64,000 nt of DNA from Deinococcus sonorensis KR-87 (GCF_040256395.1 NZ_CP158297.1:124001-188000); one strand, 5' to 3'; positions 19,257 through 28,036 are shown, numbered from the stretch's first letter. Translations and numbers: made by a program. Notes: generated by a model from the sequence alone, not told the origin.

Positions 19257-19724
19257 ATGGCGACCAACAAAACGATTCTCAGCAGACACTATGTCCTGAC
19301 CACGCGCGGGGTGCGCCACGACCTGACGGCGAGCAACGCTGCCGACCTGGCTTCACAGGTGCGGGAGCACACCAAAAGCCGTGCCGCCGAGCAGATTTCC
19401 CGGATCGCCTGGGGTGACCGGGACGCCAGGATTGACGCTGCCGGCATGTCCCTGGTGGCCGTCGGTCAGACGGTCAAAGAGGTCTGGCGCCAGGTGTCGC
19501 CGATTCGGGGGAGCGAGTCCGCGCTGGCAGCGCCGGAGGAACCGGCACTCTCCGTAACTCAGGCCTCATCAGCTGCACCAGCGGGCGAGGCGCAGCGCCG
19601 GGCAGACACGGCCCGTGCTGTCCCGGTTCCAGCCTTAGAACCGGCGCACACGTCACTGCAGCGGCGGGAGGAAGTTCCTGCGCTCGACGAGATCGAGGGG
19701 AGTGACAGCGAGCCGCAGGACTGA
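19257..19724 (+). CDS. Small protein of unknown function (155 aa)
   Basis: Not recognised. It begins MATNKTILSRHYVLTTRGVRHDLTA, then has a short ordered part (LASQVREHTKSRAAEQISRIAWGDRD...VGQTVKEVWRQV) and a disordered Ala/Pro/Glu-rich tail ending DSEPQD. The ordered part with a low-complexity acidic tail suggests an accessory or DNA-associated protein. It lies 70 bases after the 320-residue unknown gene on the same strand and is probably co-transcribed. Confidence 0.6.
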   Translation: MATNKTILSRHYVLTTRGVRHDLTASNAADLASQVREHTKSRAAEQISRIAWGDRDARIDAAGMSLVAVGQTVKEVWRQVSPIRGSESALAAPEEPALSVTQASSAAPAGEAQRRADTARAVPVPALEPAHTSLQRREEVPALDEIEGSDSEPQD

Positions 19725-19799
19725 ACGCTTCAACGGTCGACAAGGAACAACTCGTAGAGAGTGATCTTGTCCACTCGGGGAGGCAATGTAACGCGCCTC

Positions 19800-20085
19800 T
19801 TATGGGCCGGCTGCTGGCTGCTGGGAGCCATGACCCTGATGGCCCTGCACGTCCCCGGTCCAGCGCCGCGCGGCCCGGCAGCCCGGCTGTTCCTTGGCAC
19901 TTACCTGCAGGGACGGGGAGGTCGTGCTCCGTTAAGGTCAGCGACACCAAGCAGCGGCAGTGGGTGACCTTGCCGACCTGTCCGGAGAATTGGCGCGATA
20001 TACCGACGGACGTGGTGCCGAACTTGGTGAGGCAGGTGTGGTCGATCACTAGGGTGTGTTCCCACGGGACAAGGTCACAACTCGT
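19800..20085 (-). pseudogene. DDE transposase remnant (IS701/IS4-like), internal fragment
   Basis: On the minus strand EHTLVIDHTCLTKFGTTSVGISRQFSGQVGKVTHCRCLVSLTLT is the catalytic-core beginning of an IS701/IS4-type transposase (VIDD...K.G..SVG..RQ.SG..GK..NCQ). The first catalytic Asp is present, but the rest of the protein is missing and the reading frame degrades. A relic, not an active element. Confidence 0.6.
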
Positions 20086-20416
20086 CCTCGCCCTCAAGTA
20101 CCTGACGCACAAATGCCCGCGTCGACATTCCTTCTGGTAACCCCGGAACGGAAATGTCGATCCTGAGCACCCGCGATCCCCGCTCGTCCTCAACGTCAAG
20201 CGTCGACCCTGGTGCCGCAAACAACGTGACGTTGCACTCTTCCCAGACAAGCTCTGCTTCTCTTGCGCTCTCGCCGTGAACGATCACCGTCACGGTCACA
20301 CCGGCCACGAGCACGACCTCCTCACCCCACGGCTCCAGCACCAACTTCACGTTTTGGAGCTTGTCGTTTCGCACTTGCAGGCGAACATCGGGAGTTGGGG
20401 AGAGCGAGGGCTTCAT
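20075..20416 (-). CDS. Hypothetical protein (113 aa)
   Basis: Not recognised. The sequence (MKPSLSPTPDVRLQVRNDKLQNVKLVLEPWGEEVVLVAGVTVTVIVHG...) is a regular beta-rich pattern with an acidic composition and looks like real coding sequence. The stop codon lies at the junction with a transposase remnant, so the C-terminus may have been altered by insertion. Start ATG 20416 is chosen over GTG 20422. It resembles small unknown proteins that sit alone in accessory islands. Confidence 0.55.
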   Translation of the reverse strand: MKPSLSPTPDVRLQVRNDKLQNVKLVLEPWGEEVVLVAGVTVTVIVHGESAREAELVWEECNVTLFAAPGSTLDVEDERGSRVLRIDISVPGLPEGMSTRAFVRQVLEGEDEL

Positions 20417-20459
20417 GCCCACATTGTGCTTGTTGGCGCGCGGCGGCTCTCTCTACAGC

Positions 20460-20755
20460 TCAGGTTGAAAGCCATGCCAGGACCGATGCGATGGTCAGCC
20501 AAGCCAGGTAATGCACCTGTCGCTTGCCGTATCGTGTCGACACCCGGCGGTAGCGCTTGATCCAGGCGATGGTCCGCTCGACGTGATTGCGCTCGCGGTA
20601 CAGCAGAGAGTCGTACCGCCCTGGGCGCCGCTGATCTCGCTTTGGTGGAATCACGGCACGAATGCCCCGGCGACGCAGTTCCTTCCGGGCGATCCCGTTA
20701 CTGTAGCCGCGATCGCCCACCAGTTGCTTCGGTCGGTGTTTGGGTCGTCCTGGGC
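20460..20755 (-). pseudogene. IS5-family transposase, C-terminal fragment
   Basis: LVGDRGYSNGIARKELRRRGIRAVIPPKRD then HVERTIAWIKRYRRVSTRYGKR is the C-terminal half of an IS5-type transposase, including the last catalytic Glu in the ERT..W.K..RR motif. The N-terminal half is absent; at about 20755 the sequence joins an IS630-type fragment in another frame. Confidence 0.8.
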
Positions 20756-21042
20756 CGCAACGTTCGGGGCTCCAGGTCGAGATCGCTCGTAGAGCGCCCC
20801 TGCAGGCCTTCGTCGGCGGAGCGGCGCATGACGTTGCTCACCCGATTGGCGCTGCATCCGAGGACATCGGCGATGGCTTGGTGGGTCTGACCTTCACCGT
20901 GCGAGTGGTCGGCGAGCAGCAGGATTTGAGCTCGAGTCATCGAGCGCGCTTGAGCAGTGCCCTTGGTGGTGAGGTCGGTCAGGCCCAGGCGATCTTGGGG
21001 GGTCAGGAAGACTTGAACTCGGCGAGGCAGAACCCGAGAGGG
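20756..21042 (-). pseudogene. IS630-family transposase, N-terminal fragment
   Basis: LTPQDRLGLTDLTTKGTAQARSMTRAQILLLADHSHGEGQTHQAIADVLGCSANRVSNVMRRSADEGLQG is the N-terminal helix-turn-helix region of an IS630-type transposase. It ends abruptly where the IS5 fragment begins. Two different insertion sequences have recombined here. Confidence 0.8.
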
Positions 21043-21187
21043 GGAGCACGCGCGCAACGCCTCCTGTGCGCCGATGGCTCCATTCGCCCTGATCCTGCGC
21101 TGGGCGCTGGGGTCACACTTTCTGCTGGGACAAGCTACTAGGCGGCCTGTCAGAGTGTTTGCAACCCCTCTGCTTCGTGCCGGTGCA

Positions 21188-21406
21188 TCACCTGAACAAT
21201 TCGCCAGGAGGAACGTCGAAGGCGGCCGCTAACCTGGCGATAGTCTCGATGCTGATGTTGCGCTGGCCCTGCTCGATGTAGCCGATCTGATTCCGGTGCA
21301 GAAAGGCACGAGCAGCGAGGTCCTCTTGGGACCAACCCCGCGCCTCTCTCAGTTGCCGGACCTTCTGGCCGAGGCGAACACGAATGTTGTCAGTGGGCGC
21401 GTTCAC
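21188..21406 (-). CDS. Xre-family (Cro/CI type) helix-turn-helix regulator
   Basis: 72-residue single-domain DNA-binding protein: LGQKVRQLREARGWSQEDLAARAFLHRNQIGYIEQGQRNISIETIARLAAAFDVPPGELF. This is a complete HTH_3 domain with no extra output domain. GTG 21406 is preferred because a GATAGT -10 box ends seven bases before it (leaderless type); GTG 21415 is also in frame. It is divergent from the operon at 21484, and two related palindromes lie between them, so it probably represses both directions. Confidence 0.85.
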   Translation of the reverse strand: MNAPTDNIRVRLGQKVRQLREARGWSQEDLAARAFLHRNQIGYIEQGQRNISIETIARLAAAFDVPPGELFR

Positions 21407-21442
21407 CGCCCCCACTATCCGGTGGGTTCATCTCTGGGTCTA

Positions 21443-21471
21443 CACTACCAGTAGTGCCACCATCAGTAGTG
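21443..21471. promoter_or_regulatory. Paired operators between the Xre regulator and the divergent operon
   Basis: CACTACCAGTAGTG (21443-21456) is a perfect 6+2+6 palindrome. CACCATCAGTAGTG (21458-21471) is a second, imperfect copy 15 bases on. A TATCAT -10 box (21472-21477) reading toward the 21484 start touches the second copy. Tandem operators spaced about 1.5 helical turns apart suit a dimeric Xre protein. Confidence 0.7.
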
Positions 21472-21483
21472 TATCATCTCGCT

Positions 21484-21722
21484 ATGCGAGCCTACCAGTG
21501 TTACTTGGCTTGGCCGCCCATCTGCCGTCACGCTTCCGACGAAGACCTCATCCGCAGCTGGCATGTTGCAATGGCTAATTCCCACCAGCTTCCCGCCTCT
21601 GGCTGTACCCTATGCGGCCTGCTTTTCGGCAGCCGCACGAACGGCAGACTTCAAAATACGTTCGGCAGCCCGGCCACCTGCCCGCACCACGCGGCACGCC
21701 GCGCCACGAGCTCAAGCGTATG
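21484..21722 (+). CDS. Small cysteine-containing protein (about 79 aa)
   Basis: MRAYQCYLAWPPICRHASDEDLIRSWHVAMANSHQLPASGCTLCGLLFG... ends at a TGA that overlaps the ATG of the next gene (ATGA). The CTLC pair, further Cys residues and CPHH near the end suggest metal binding, but no family is recognised. The start ATG lies six bases after a TATCAT -10 box, giving a leaderless message under the paired operators. The tight coupling supports that it is a real gene; the low-complexity C-terminus is a reason for doubt. Confidence 0.45.
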
Positions 21723-22772
21723 AAGCGCCAGCGGCTGACCTTCCCGATCGTCAAGGCCAAAGACCGGCTCCGCGTCGAAGCCTTCTTCCAGACGCACCTG
21801 CCGGAATTCCCTGAGGCCATCCACACCCTCTGGACCCGCTTCCACCCCGTTGCTCAGTCCCTGGGCATCATGACTTCCGAGGCCTGGCTCGCCCTCGCCG
21901 ACGGCCAGCTGGTCGGCCTCGGGGTCCTGCAACACAGCACCGGCACCACCTGGCGGGCCCTGCTGCTGTGCGACCCGGCGTGGGCCACCCGGGTGCTGCC
22001 GGCGATGCACAACGCCCTGACCGACACGATCTTCACCTTCCGACACATCCTTCCCGCAAACAGACGGCCCAGCATCGACCTGGTGCTGGCCGTAGTCCCG
22101 GACTCGCCACACCAGGAGCTGTACAACACCCTGTACGCGCGCGAACGTTGGCTTCGAATCGGTCATCAATGCGACCTCGTGCTCAACCCCGGCATGGCAA
22201 GGCCCGATCCTCAGGGCCTCACCGACGCCCGGCTCAACGCCGCCGCACAGGGCATCACCATCCGGCCACTGTCCAGCTGGCCGGCCACCCAGCGTCCTGC
22301 CGAAGTGAGGGTGGCTCTGGAAAGCGAGGTCGGCGCCCTGTTGGACCACAAGAGCGTGCTGGTCGCGCTGGATCACGAGGTGCCGGTGGCCCTCAACGCC
22401 CTGATCAAGGGCGAGGCGGGGCGGGAGGTGATGCTGTCCACTCAGCCGTACTGGCTGCAGATGCCCACCCGTCCGGACCACCTCGTGGAAGACGCGCTGG
22501 TGGCGACGCTGCTCGAAGCCAGCCGGGTGAAAAGGTCAAGCACGCTGGTGCTGAAAACATCCCGGCGGGCGCACTACATCGAGTGGTTGGCGTCCCTCGG
22601 GAGTCACCCTGAGGTGGGTCACGGGTTGACCACCTGGCGGTTCGACTTCTCGACCATCACGAAGGCGGGCGCGGACGCCAAGCAGGTCATCAATCAGCCT
22701 CCGGAGTCCCCGTCAGGCGCACCCGCGTCTGATGAGGACCGGGAGGACCCTGGAAATGAATCGTCATCCTGA
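21720..22772 (+). CDS. GNAT-like protein of unknown function (350 aa)
   Basis: Not firmly recognised. SEAWLALADGQLVGLGVLQHSTGTTWRALLLCDPAW resembles the central strands of an N-acetyltransferase, and a second similar pattern (KSVLVALDHEVPVALNALIKGEAGREVMLSTQPYW ... SSTLVLKTSRRAHYIEWLASLGSHP) suggests a tandem GNAT-type fold. The C-terminal 40 residues are disordered and acidic. Start ATG 21720 overlaps the stop of the upstream small gene, so expression depends on that gene. It lies under the Xre-operator region, which hints at a regulated toxin-like or stress-response operon, but this is not established. Confidence 0.6.
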   Translation: MKRQRLTFPIVKAKDRLRVEAFFQTHLPEFPEAIHTLWTRFHPVAQSLGIMTSEAWLALADGQLVGLGVLQHSTGTTWRALLLCDPAWATRVLPAMHNALTDTIFTFRHILPANRRPSIDLVLAVVPDSPHQELYNTLYARERWLRIGHQCDLVLNPGMARPDPQGLTDARLNAAAQGITIRPLSSWPATQRPAEVRVALESEVGALLDHKSVLVALDHEVPVALNALIKGEAGREVMLSTQPYWLQMPTRPDHLVEDALVATLLEASRVKRSSTLVLKTSRRAHYIEWLASLGSHPEVGHGLTTWRFDFSTITKAGADAKQVINQPPESPSGAPASDEDREDPGNESSS

Positions 22773-23068
22773 ATTGAAGCATGCGCGTCACCACCCTCCC
22801 GCCAGGTCCTGACCTTTGAGCGCCTGGTACGCAGCGCCGTGAGCAACCTGAACCTTTCTGGCATCAGGGCCAACGCTGTACGCCTGCGCCGGCTGCTCCC
22901 TGATGAGGATCGAACGACCTGAGCGCAGGAGTTGGCCGCTGAAGCGGATAGGGGGCCACTTCATTCTGCGCCAGTCGGTAGGGGACAGAGCAAGGAGAGT
23001 GCTGGGTTCCTGCAGAGGGCTCGTGGACACTCGCTGCACCCTCGACGCTCCGGCCAATTGGAGGAACG
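22773..23068. other. Intergenic region
   Basis: Just under 300 bases with no supported gene. A strong Shine-Dalgarno (GGAGGAACG) for the next gene lies at its right end. Confidence 0.5.
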
Positions 23069-23248
23069 ATGAAACTCACCGTAACTGCTGAGACACTCAA
23101 GACGCTGCTGAATACGAGCGCTCGTTCACCTGAATCGAAGATCGCTCGGAAAAAGACGCTGGCCGAAGCGCGCCAGATGAAGGGAACCGCGAAGGCGGGA
23201 CAAGCAGAGCAATTGATTGCGGCCATCCGGGCAGAGGGTGAACTGTAG
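23069..23248 (+). CDS. Small hypothetical protein (59 aa)
   Basis: Begins MKLTVTAETLKTLLNTSARS and ends AEQLIAAIRAEGEL. It is lysine/alanine-rich and helical. A strong ribosome binding site (GGAGG, six bases before the ATG) supports it being translated. No family is recognised. A monocistronic small basic protein; DNA or RNA binding is possible but unproven. Confidence 0.55.
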   Translation: MKLTVTAETLKTLLNTSARSPESKIARKKTLAEARQMKGTAKAGQAEQLIAAIRAEGEL

Positions 23249-23660
23249 GGCTGGGCGTGGAGAGTGGGAGCGGTCACGCACCAGCAGGTGTGGGTGCCCG
23301 GGCACGGGCGGCTCAGCCTTGACCTGCTCACCCTCCTGCGCCTGGACACTGAACCCACCGAGAAAGAACACCACTCACATACAGAGGAATGAACGGAGTC
23401 CTGGTGATCGACGCTCTTGGACTGGTGAGGCACCCGCTTCACAGACCGGCTTAGTAGCCTAATGGCAAAGGAGACTTTGAATCATACCACGAGGCGCAAC
23501 GCTTGCTGACACTGGTCCAGCCGAAACAGCTGTGCAGACAACCAAGGTGGATCCTGCCCCTGATTCCTAAGGTGCCAGACAGCCATGACAACCTTCTGCA
23601 CGCCTCAGAACATACGGTCGTCCTTGCATGTCTGCCTTTGTCAATTCAGAGCTCCAGCGT
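23249..23660. other. Intergenic region without a supported gene
   Basis: About 410 bases of short frames on both strands, none with a good start or family resemblance. Confidence 0.5.
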
Positions 23661-23969
23661 TTAGGGCGACGGGTCCTGGTCGCTGCTCGCCTGCTCTTGT
23701 CCCGCATGGCCGTTAATGGTACTGCGCGGGTCCTGGGGCGTGACGCTCTCACCGGACGTCGCCTGGGTGCCGGTGCTGTAGGGCGAGCCGTCGTGGGCCG
23801 TGTCGGCGTCGTGGCGGGTCCCGCCCAGCAGGTGCTGCATGTCGGCGCCGAACGGGCCGTCCCCCTCGTTGGCGTGCTGGGTCAGCGCCTCCTGGGACGG
23901 CGGTTCCGGCTGCTTGAGTGGGCCGCCCTGAGCTGCGGTGTTCGCCGGGTCGTTCGCATCGTGGGTCAT
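23661..23969 (-). CDS. Small disordered hypothetical protein (102 aa)
   Basis: Hydrophilic, Gln/Gly/Asp/Pro-rich protein with no predicted fold: MTHDANDPANTAAQGGPLKQ ... EGDGPFGADMQHLLGG ... QDPSP. AAGGAGGG lies at the right distance upstream of the ATG at 23969. Similar low-complexity small proteins occur in Deinococcus, where many are stress-linked, but no function can be assigned. It is divergent from the formate-dehydrogenase-like gene. Confidence 0.65.
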   Translation of the reverse strand: MTHDANDPANTAAQGGPLKQPEPPSQEALTQHANEGDGPFGADMQHLLGGTRHDADTAHDGSPYSTGTQATSGESVTPQDPRSTINGHAGQEQASSDQDPSP

Positions 23970-24144
23970 GCCGTCCCTCCTTGGATCTGAGCTTCACGGT
24001 GGCGGCGCGGGCGGCTCGGCACTGTCAGCCGGCCTGCTGATTCAGCCCTCCATGAAGGGACGCTGTGCGTTCGGGAAACCGCCCGGGCTTTCGCCTGGGG
24101 CGCAGGGCGGCCAGGATGAGGTGAATCCCCGGGAGGCACCCTGA

Positions 24145-27141
24145 ATGACCACAGACATCGAGGTCCGCGTGAACGGCGTCCTGCAGCCGGCCACGAGCGG
24201 CGAACCGCTCATCAATGTGATCAACCGCGCTGGCGTGGAGCTTCCACAGGTGTGCTATCACCCGCAGCTCGGCCCGATTCAGACGTGTGACACCTGCCTC
24301 GTGGAGGTGGACGGGGCCCTCGTGCGGGCCTGCGGCACACCCGTCATGACCGGCATGACCGTCAGCACCGACACCCAGGCTGGACGGGAGTCGCGCGCCG
24401 CGGCGTTCGACAAGATCCTGGGCAACCACCTGCTGTACTGCACGGTGTGCGACAACAACAACGGCAACTGCGTGGTGCACAACACCACGGCGCTGCTGAA
24501 AGTGGAGCATCAGGCAACGCCGTACCACCCAAAACCCTACGCGAAGGACGAGTCGAACCCGTTCTACCGCTACGACCCGGACCAGTGCATCCTGTGCGGC
24601 CGCTGTGTGGAGGCCTGCCAGAACCTGCAGGTCAACGAGACGCTCAGCATCAACTGGGAGGACCCGCACCCGCGGGTGCTGTGGGACGGGGGCCAGCCGA
24701 TCAACGAGAGCAGCTGCGTGAGCTGCGGGCACTGCGTCTCGGTCTGCCCGTGCAACGCGCTGATGGAGAAGAGCATGCTGGGCGAGGCGGGCCTGATGAC
24801 GGCCCTGCCGCTGCCGGTGTTTCACTCGGCGGTGGACCTGGTCAAGGCGGCCGAGCCCAGCATCGGCTACGGCCCGATCCTCCAGCTGTCCGACACGGAA
24901 GCGGCGATGCGGGCGCAGAGCATCCAGCGCACCAAGACGGTCTGCACGTACTGCGGGGTGGGGTGCAGCTTCGAGGTGTGGACCAAGGAGCGCCACATCC
25001 TCAAGATCGAGCCGACGCACGGCCCGGCCAACGGCGTGTCCACCTGCATCAAAGGGAAGTTCTCCTGGGATCACATCAACAGCCAGGAGCGCCTCACCAC
25101 CCCGCTGATCCGGGACGGGAACGGCTTCCGGGAGGCGAGCTGGGAGGAGGCCCTCAGCCTGATCGCCCGCAAGTTCACGGAAGTCCGCGCCGAGCACGGC
25201 CCGGACGCCCTGGCGTTCATCGCGTCCTCGAAGTGCACCAACGAGGAAGCGTTCCTGATGCAGAAACTCGCGCGGGCGGTGATCGGCACCAACAACATGG
25301 ACAACTGCTCCCGCTACTGTCAGTCGCCCGCCACGATGGGCCTGTGGCGGACGGTGGGGTACGGCGGGGACAGCGGCAGCATCCACGACCTGGAGCAGGC
25401 GGGGCTGGTGATCGGCATCGGCACCAACACCGCCGAGTCCCACCCGGTACTCGCCACCCGCGTGAAGCGCGCCCACAAGCTGCGCGGCCAGCGCCTGATC
25501 GTCGCGGACCTGCGCGAGCACGAGATGGCGCAGCGGGCCGACCTGTTCATCCGCCCGCACCCCGGCACCGACTTCGTGTGGCTCAGCGCCGTCACCAAGT
25601 ACATCCTTGACCACAACCTGCAGGACCAGGCGTTCCTGGACCAGTGGGTAAACGGCCTCGACGAGTACCGCGCCAGCATCGCCGAGTACACCCTGGCGCG
25701 CGCGGAGGAGCTGACCGGCATTGCCCAGGACACCCTGCAGCAGGTGGCGCAGGAGATCGTCCGCGCGGACGGGGTGTGCGTGATGTGGGCGATGGGCGTC
25801 ACGCAGCAGTGCGGCGGCAGCGAAACCAGCACGGCCATCAGCAACCTGCTGCTCGTCACCGGCAACTACATGCGGCCCGGCGCCGGGTCCTACCCGCTGC
25901 GCGGGCACAACAACGTTCAGGGCGCCAGCGACATGGGCGCCATGCCGAACTTCGTCGCCGGGTACCAGAAGGTGGACGACCCCGAGGTGCGCGCCCGGTT
26001 CGCCGCCGCGTGGGGCACGGACCTGCCGGCCAGCAAGGGCCTGGACAACCACGAGATGGTGCACGCCATCCACGACGGCACGCTGCGCGTGATGTACCTC
26101 AAAGGCGAGGAGATGGGCATCGTCGACTCGAACGTGAACTACGTCGAGGAGGCGTTCGAGAAGCTCGACTTCTTCGTGGTGCAGGACATCTTCTTCTCCC
26201 GCACCGCGCAGTTCGCGGACGTGGTGCTGCCCGCCAGCCCCAGCCTCGAGAAGGACGGCACCTTCACCAACACCGAACGCCGCATCCAACGCCTCCACCG
26301 CGCCCTGGAGCCGCTCGGGCAGAGCAAACCCGACTGGGAGATCATTCAGCTGATCGCCAACCGGCTGGGCGCGAACTGGCAGTACACGCACCCGGGGGAG
26401 ATCATGCGGGAAATCGCCTCGCTGGTGCCGCTGTACTCGGGGGTGACCTACGAGCGGCTGGAGGGCTTCCGGTCGCTGCAGTGGCCGGTGCTGCCGGACG
26501 GCAGCGACACCCCGCTGCTGTTCACGGACGGCTTCCCGTTCCCGGACCGCAAGGCGCGCCTGTACCCGGCGCAGTTCATTCCGCCGGTGGAAGTTCCGGA
26601 GGCGGAGTTCGACCTGCACTTCAACAACGGCCGCATGCTCGAACACTTCCACGAGGGGAACATGACCTTCCGGTCGCCCGGCGTGACCAGCAAGGTGCCC
26701 GGCACCTTCGTCGAGGTGTCGCCGGACCTGGCGCGGGAGCGGGGGCTCGAGGACGGCCGGTACGTGCGCCTGGTCTCGCGGCACGGCGCGGTGAAGCTCA
26801 AGGTGCTGGTAACCAGCCGCGTGCAGGGCAAGCAGCTGTACATGCCCATGAACACCCAGGACGCGCAGCAGGCGGTGAACCGGCTCACCGGCAGCCACAC
26901 CGACCACAGCACGCACACGCCCGCGTACAAGGACACCGCCGTGCGGATGGAGGTCCTCCCGGAGCTGGGTGAGCACCCGCTGCCGCGCACCAACCACCGC
27001 TACGGTCACCCCACCCCTCAGCCGGGCGTCGAGGTCGAACGGAAGTGGAAGCGCGCGGACTACCGCTTCCCCGGGACCCTGCCGGACCGGGCGCGCATCG
27101 CGCATGAGGTCTCGCCCGAGACCACTGGAGGAGACGACTGA
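24145..27141 (+). CDS. Formate dehydrogenase alpha-subunit-like molybdopterin oxidoreductase
   Basis: 998 residues. Order of domains: N-terminal [2Fe-2S] ferredoxin-like (CYHPQLGPIQTCDTCLVEV), NADH-dehydrogenase G-type His/Cys segment (LLYCTVCDNNNGNCVVHN), two [4Fe-4S] clusters (CILCGRCVEAC; CVSCGHCVSVCPC), a further [4Fe-4S] (CTYCGVGCSFEV), then the molybdopterin domains. The active-site residue is Cys392 in SRYCQSPATMG, not selenocysteine. The following residue is Gln, where E. coli FDH-H has His141. This layout and the DUF1641 partner gene match the cytoplasmic YrhE-type group. Formate as substrate is probable by family but not certain. TGA overlaps the next ATG by one base. Confidence 0.9.
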   Translation: MTTDIEVRVNGVLQPATSGEPLINVINRAGVELPQVCYHPQLGPIQTCDTCLVEVDGALVRACGTPVMTGMTVSTDTQAGRESRAAAFDKILGNHLLYCTVCDNNNGNCVVHNTTALLKVEHQATPYHPKPYAKDESNPFYRYDPDQCILCGRCVEACQNLQVNETLSINWEDPHPRVLWDGGQPINESSCVSCGHCVSVCPCNALMEKSMLGEAGLMTALPLPVFHSAVDLVKAAEPSIGYGPILQLSDTEAAMRAQSIQRTKTVCTYCGVGCSFEVWTKERHILKIEPTHGPANGVSTCIKGKFSWDHINSQERLTTPLIRDGNGFREASWEEALSLIARKFTEVRAEHGPDALAFIASSKCTNEEAFLMQKLARAVIGTNNMDNCSRYCQSPATMGLWRTVGYGGDSGSIHDLEQAGLVIGIGTNTAESHPVLATRVKRAHKLRGQRLIVADLREHEMAQRADLFIRPHPGTDFVWLSAVTKYILDHNLQDQAFLDQWVNGLDEYRASIAEYTLARAEELTGIAQDTLQQVAQEIVRADGVCVMWAMGVTQQCGGSETSTAISNLLLVTGNYMRPGAGSYPLRGHNNVQGASDMGAMPNFVAGYQKVDDPEVRARFAAAWGTDLPASKGLDNHEMVHAIHDGTLRVMYLKGEEMGIVDSNVNYVEEAFEKLDFFVVQDIFFSRTAQFADVVLPASPSLEKDGTFTNTERRIQRLHRALEPLGQSKPDWEIIQLIANRLGANWQYTHPGEIMREIASLVPLYSGVTYERLEGFRSLQWPVLPDGSDTPLLFTDGFPFPDRKARLYPAQFIPPVEVPEAEFDLHFNNGRMLEHFHEGNMTFRSPGVTSKVPGTFVEVSPDLARERGLEDGRYVRLVSRHGAVKLKVLVTSRVQGKQLYMPMNTQDAQQAVNRLTGSHTDHSTHTPAYKDTAVRMEVLPELGEHPLPRTNHRYGHPTPQPGVEVERKWKRADYRFPGTLPDRARIAHEVSPETTGGDD

Positions 27142-27632
27142 TGGCCAGACCAATCGAATTCGACCCGCGGACCCTGCTGCCCACCCCGAGCGAGCGCGTC
27201 TCGGCCGGCACGGCCGACAGTGCCGACGCACTGCTCGAGGCACTTGAGCTGCTGCGGGTCCTGCACGAGCACCGCGTCCTCCACACGCTGGTGCGCGTCG
27301 TGCAGGGCGGCGAAGGCCTCGCCGCCCACGCGCTCGACATCCTGAACGAACCGGCCAGCGTGCGCGCCCTCCGGAACCTGCTGGAACTGGTTCGCGCCCT
27401 GGGCGGCATCGAGCCGGAGGCACTGAGCGTCGTGACGGGCGCGCTGGCCCGCGGCGTGCGAGAAGGTGCCCGCCGCGTCGAGGCCGGCGAACGGGCCGGG
27501 CTGGGCGAACTGCTGTCCCTGGCGCGCGACCCGGACGTGGGGCTCGCCCTGGGCGCCTTCCTGGGGGTGCTGCGCGGGTTCGGTCAGGGCCTGCGCGAGG
27601 GGCAGAGCACGCCGGGCGTCCCGCACGTATGA
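27141..27632 (+). CDS. DUF1641 family protein (formate dehydrogenase accessory)
   Basis: 163-residue helical protein. LLEALELLRVLHEHRVLHTLVRVVQGGEGLAAHALDILNEP and RNLLELVRALGGIEPE fit DUF1641 (YrhD type), which is regularly encoded directly after FdhA-like genes. It shares one base with the preceding stop (TGATG), indicating coupled translation. Probably a partner or assembly factor of the molybdoenzyme; the exact role of the family is not known. Confidence 0.85.
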   Translation: MARPIEFDPRTLLPTPSERVSAGTADSADALLEALELLRVLHEHRVLHTLVRVVQGGEGLAAHALDILNEPASVRALRNLLELVRALGGIEPEALSVVTGALARGVREGARRVEAGERAGLGELLSLARDPDVGLALGAFLGVLRGFGQGLREGQSTPGVPHV

Positions 27633-27693
27633 AGTTCATTGGCCCGGCGTGCATGTGATGATGGGCCGCTGACCACGACTGCGCGCCATACCT

Positions 27694-27720
27694 GACCGGC
27701 CTGAACAAGTAGGGCCGGTC
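27694..27720 (+). terminator. Hairpin after the formate dehydrogenase operon
   Basis: GACCGGCC / GGCCGGTC, an 8-bp perfect stem with an 11-base loop, 62 bases after the DUF1641 stop codon. No T-tract. Confidence 0.5.
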
Positions 27721-27965
27721 CTGTGTGTTCAGGCGAAGCAGAGGGCGTGACTTCCGTGCGGACGTCCGCCGCTCGCGCACGCTTGAGACGAACATCTCAC
27801 TTTCCTCGTCATGCTCCCTCCGGTGGCATGGCAGGGCCTCCCAGCCGCAGCGGGTCCAGCTCCTCCAATTTGGCGGCGTACCGGAGCCGGAAAGAAATGG
27901 TCACGAACGAGAGGCGAAGACCCCGAGAGCGAGACATCGCTATGACGTGACCCTCCCTATATGCA
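27721..27965. other. Region upstream of the ArsR gene
   Basis: No supported gene. The right end leads into the promoter at 27966. Confidence 0.5.
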
Positions 27966-27995
27966 TTGACAGGAATATTCGCAAAGGTGTATATT
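27966..27995 (+). promoter_or_regulatory. Promoter of the ArsR-SRPBCC operon
   Basis: TTGACA (27966-27971), an 18-base spacer and TATATT (27990-27995). The spacer and -10 contain a repeated ATATTCG, a possible site for the ArsR protein encoded downstream. Confidence 0.7.
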
Positions 27996-28036
27996 CGATG
28001 TACCAAATCCGCTTCGAGAAAGGAGGTCTGCGCTGC

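Noticed and set aside
24025..27795. 1256-residue open frame on the minus strand
   Set aside because: It is the antisense shadow of the formate-dehydrogenase-like gene; its Arg/His/Val-rich sequence has no family features.
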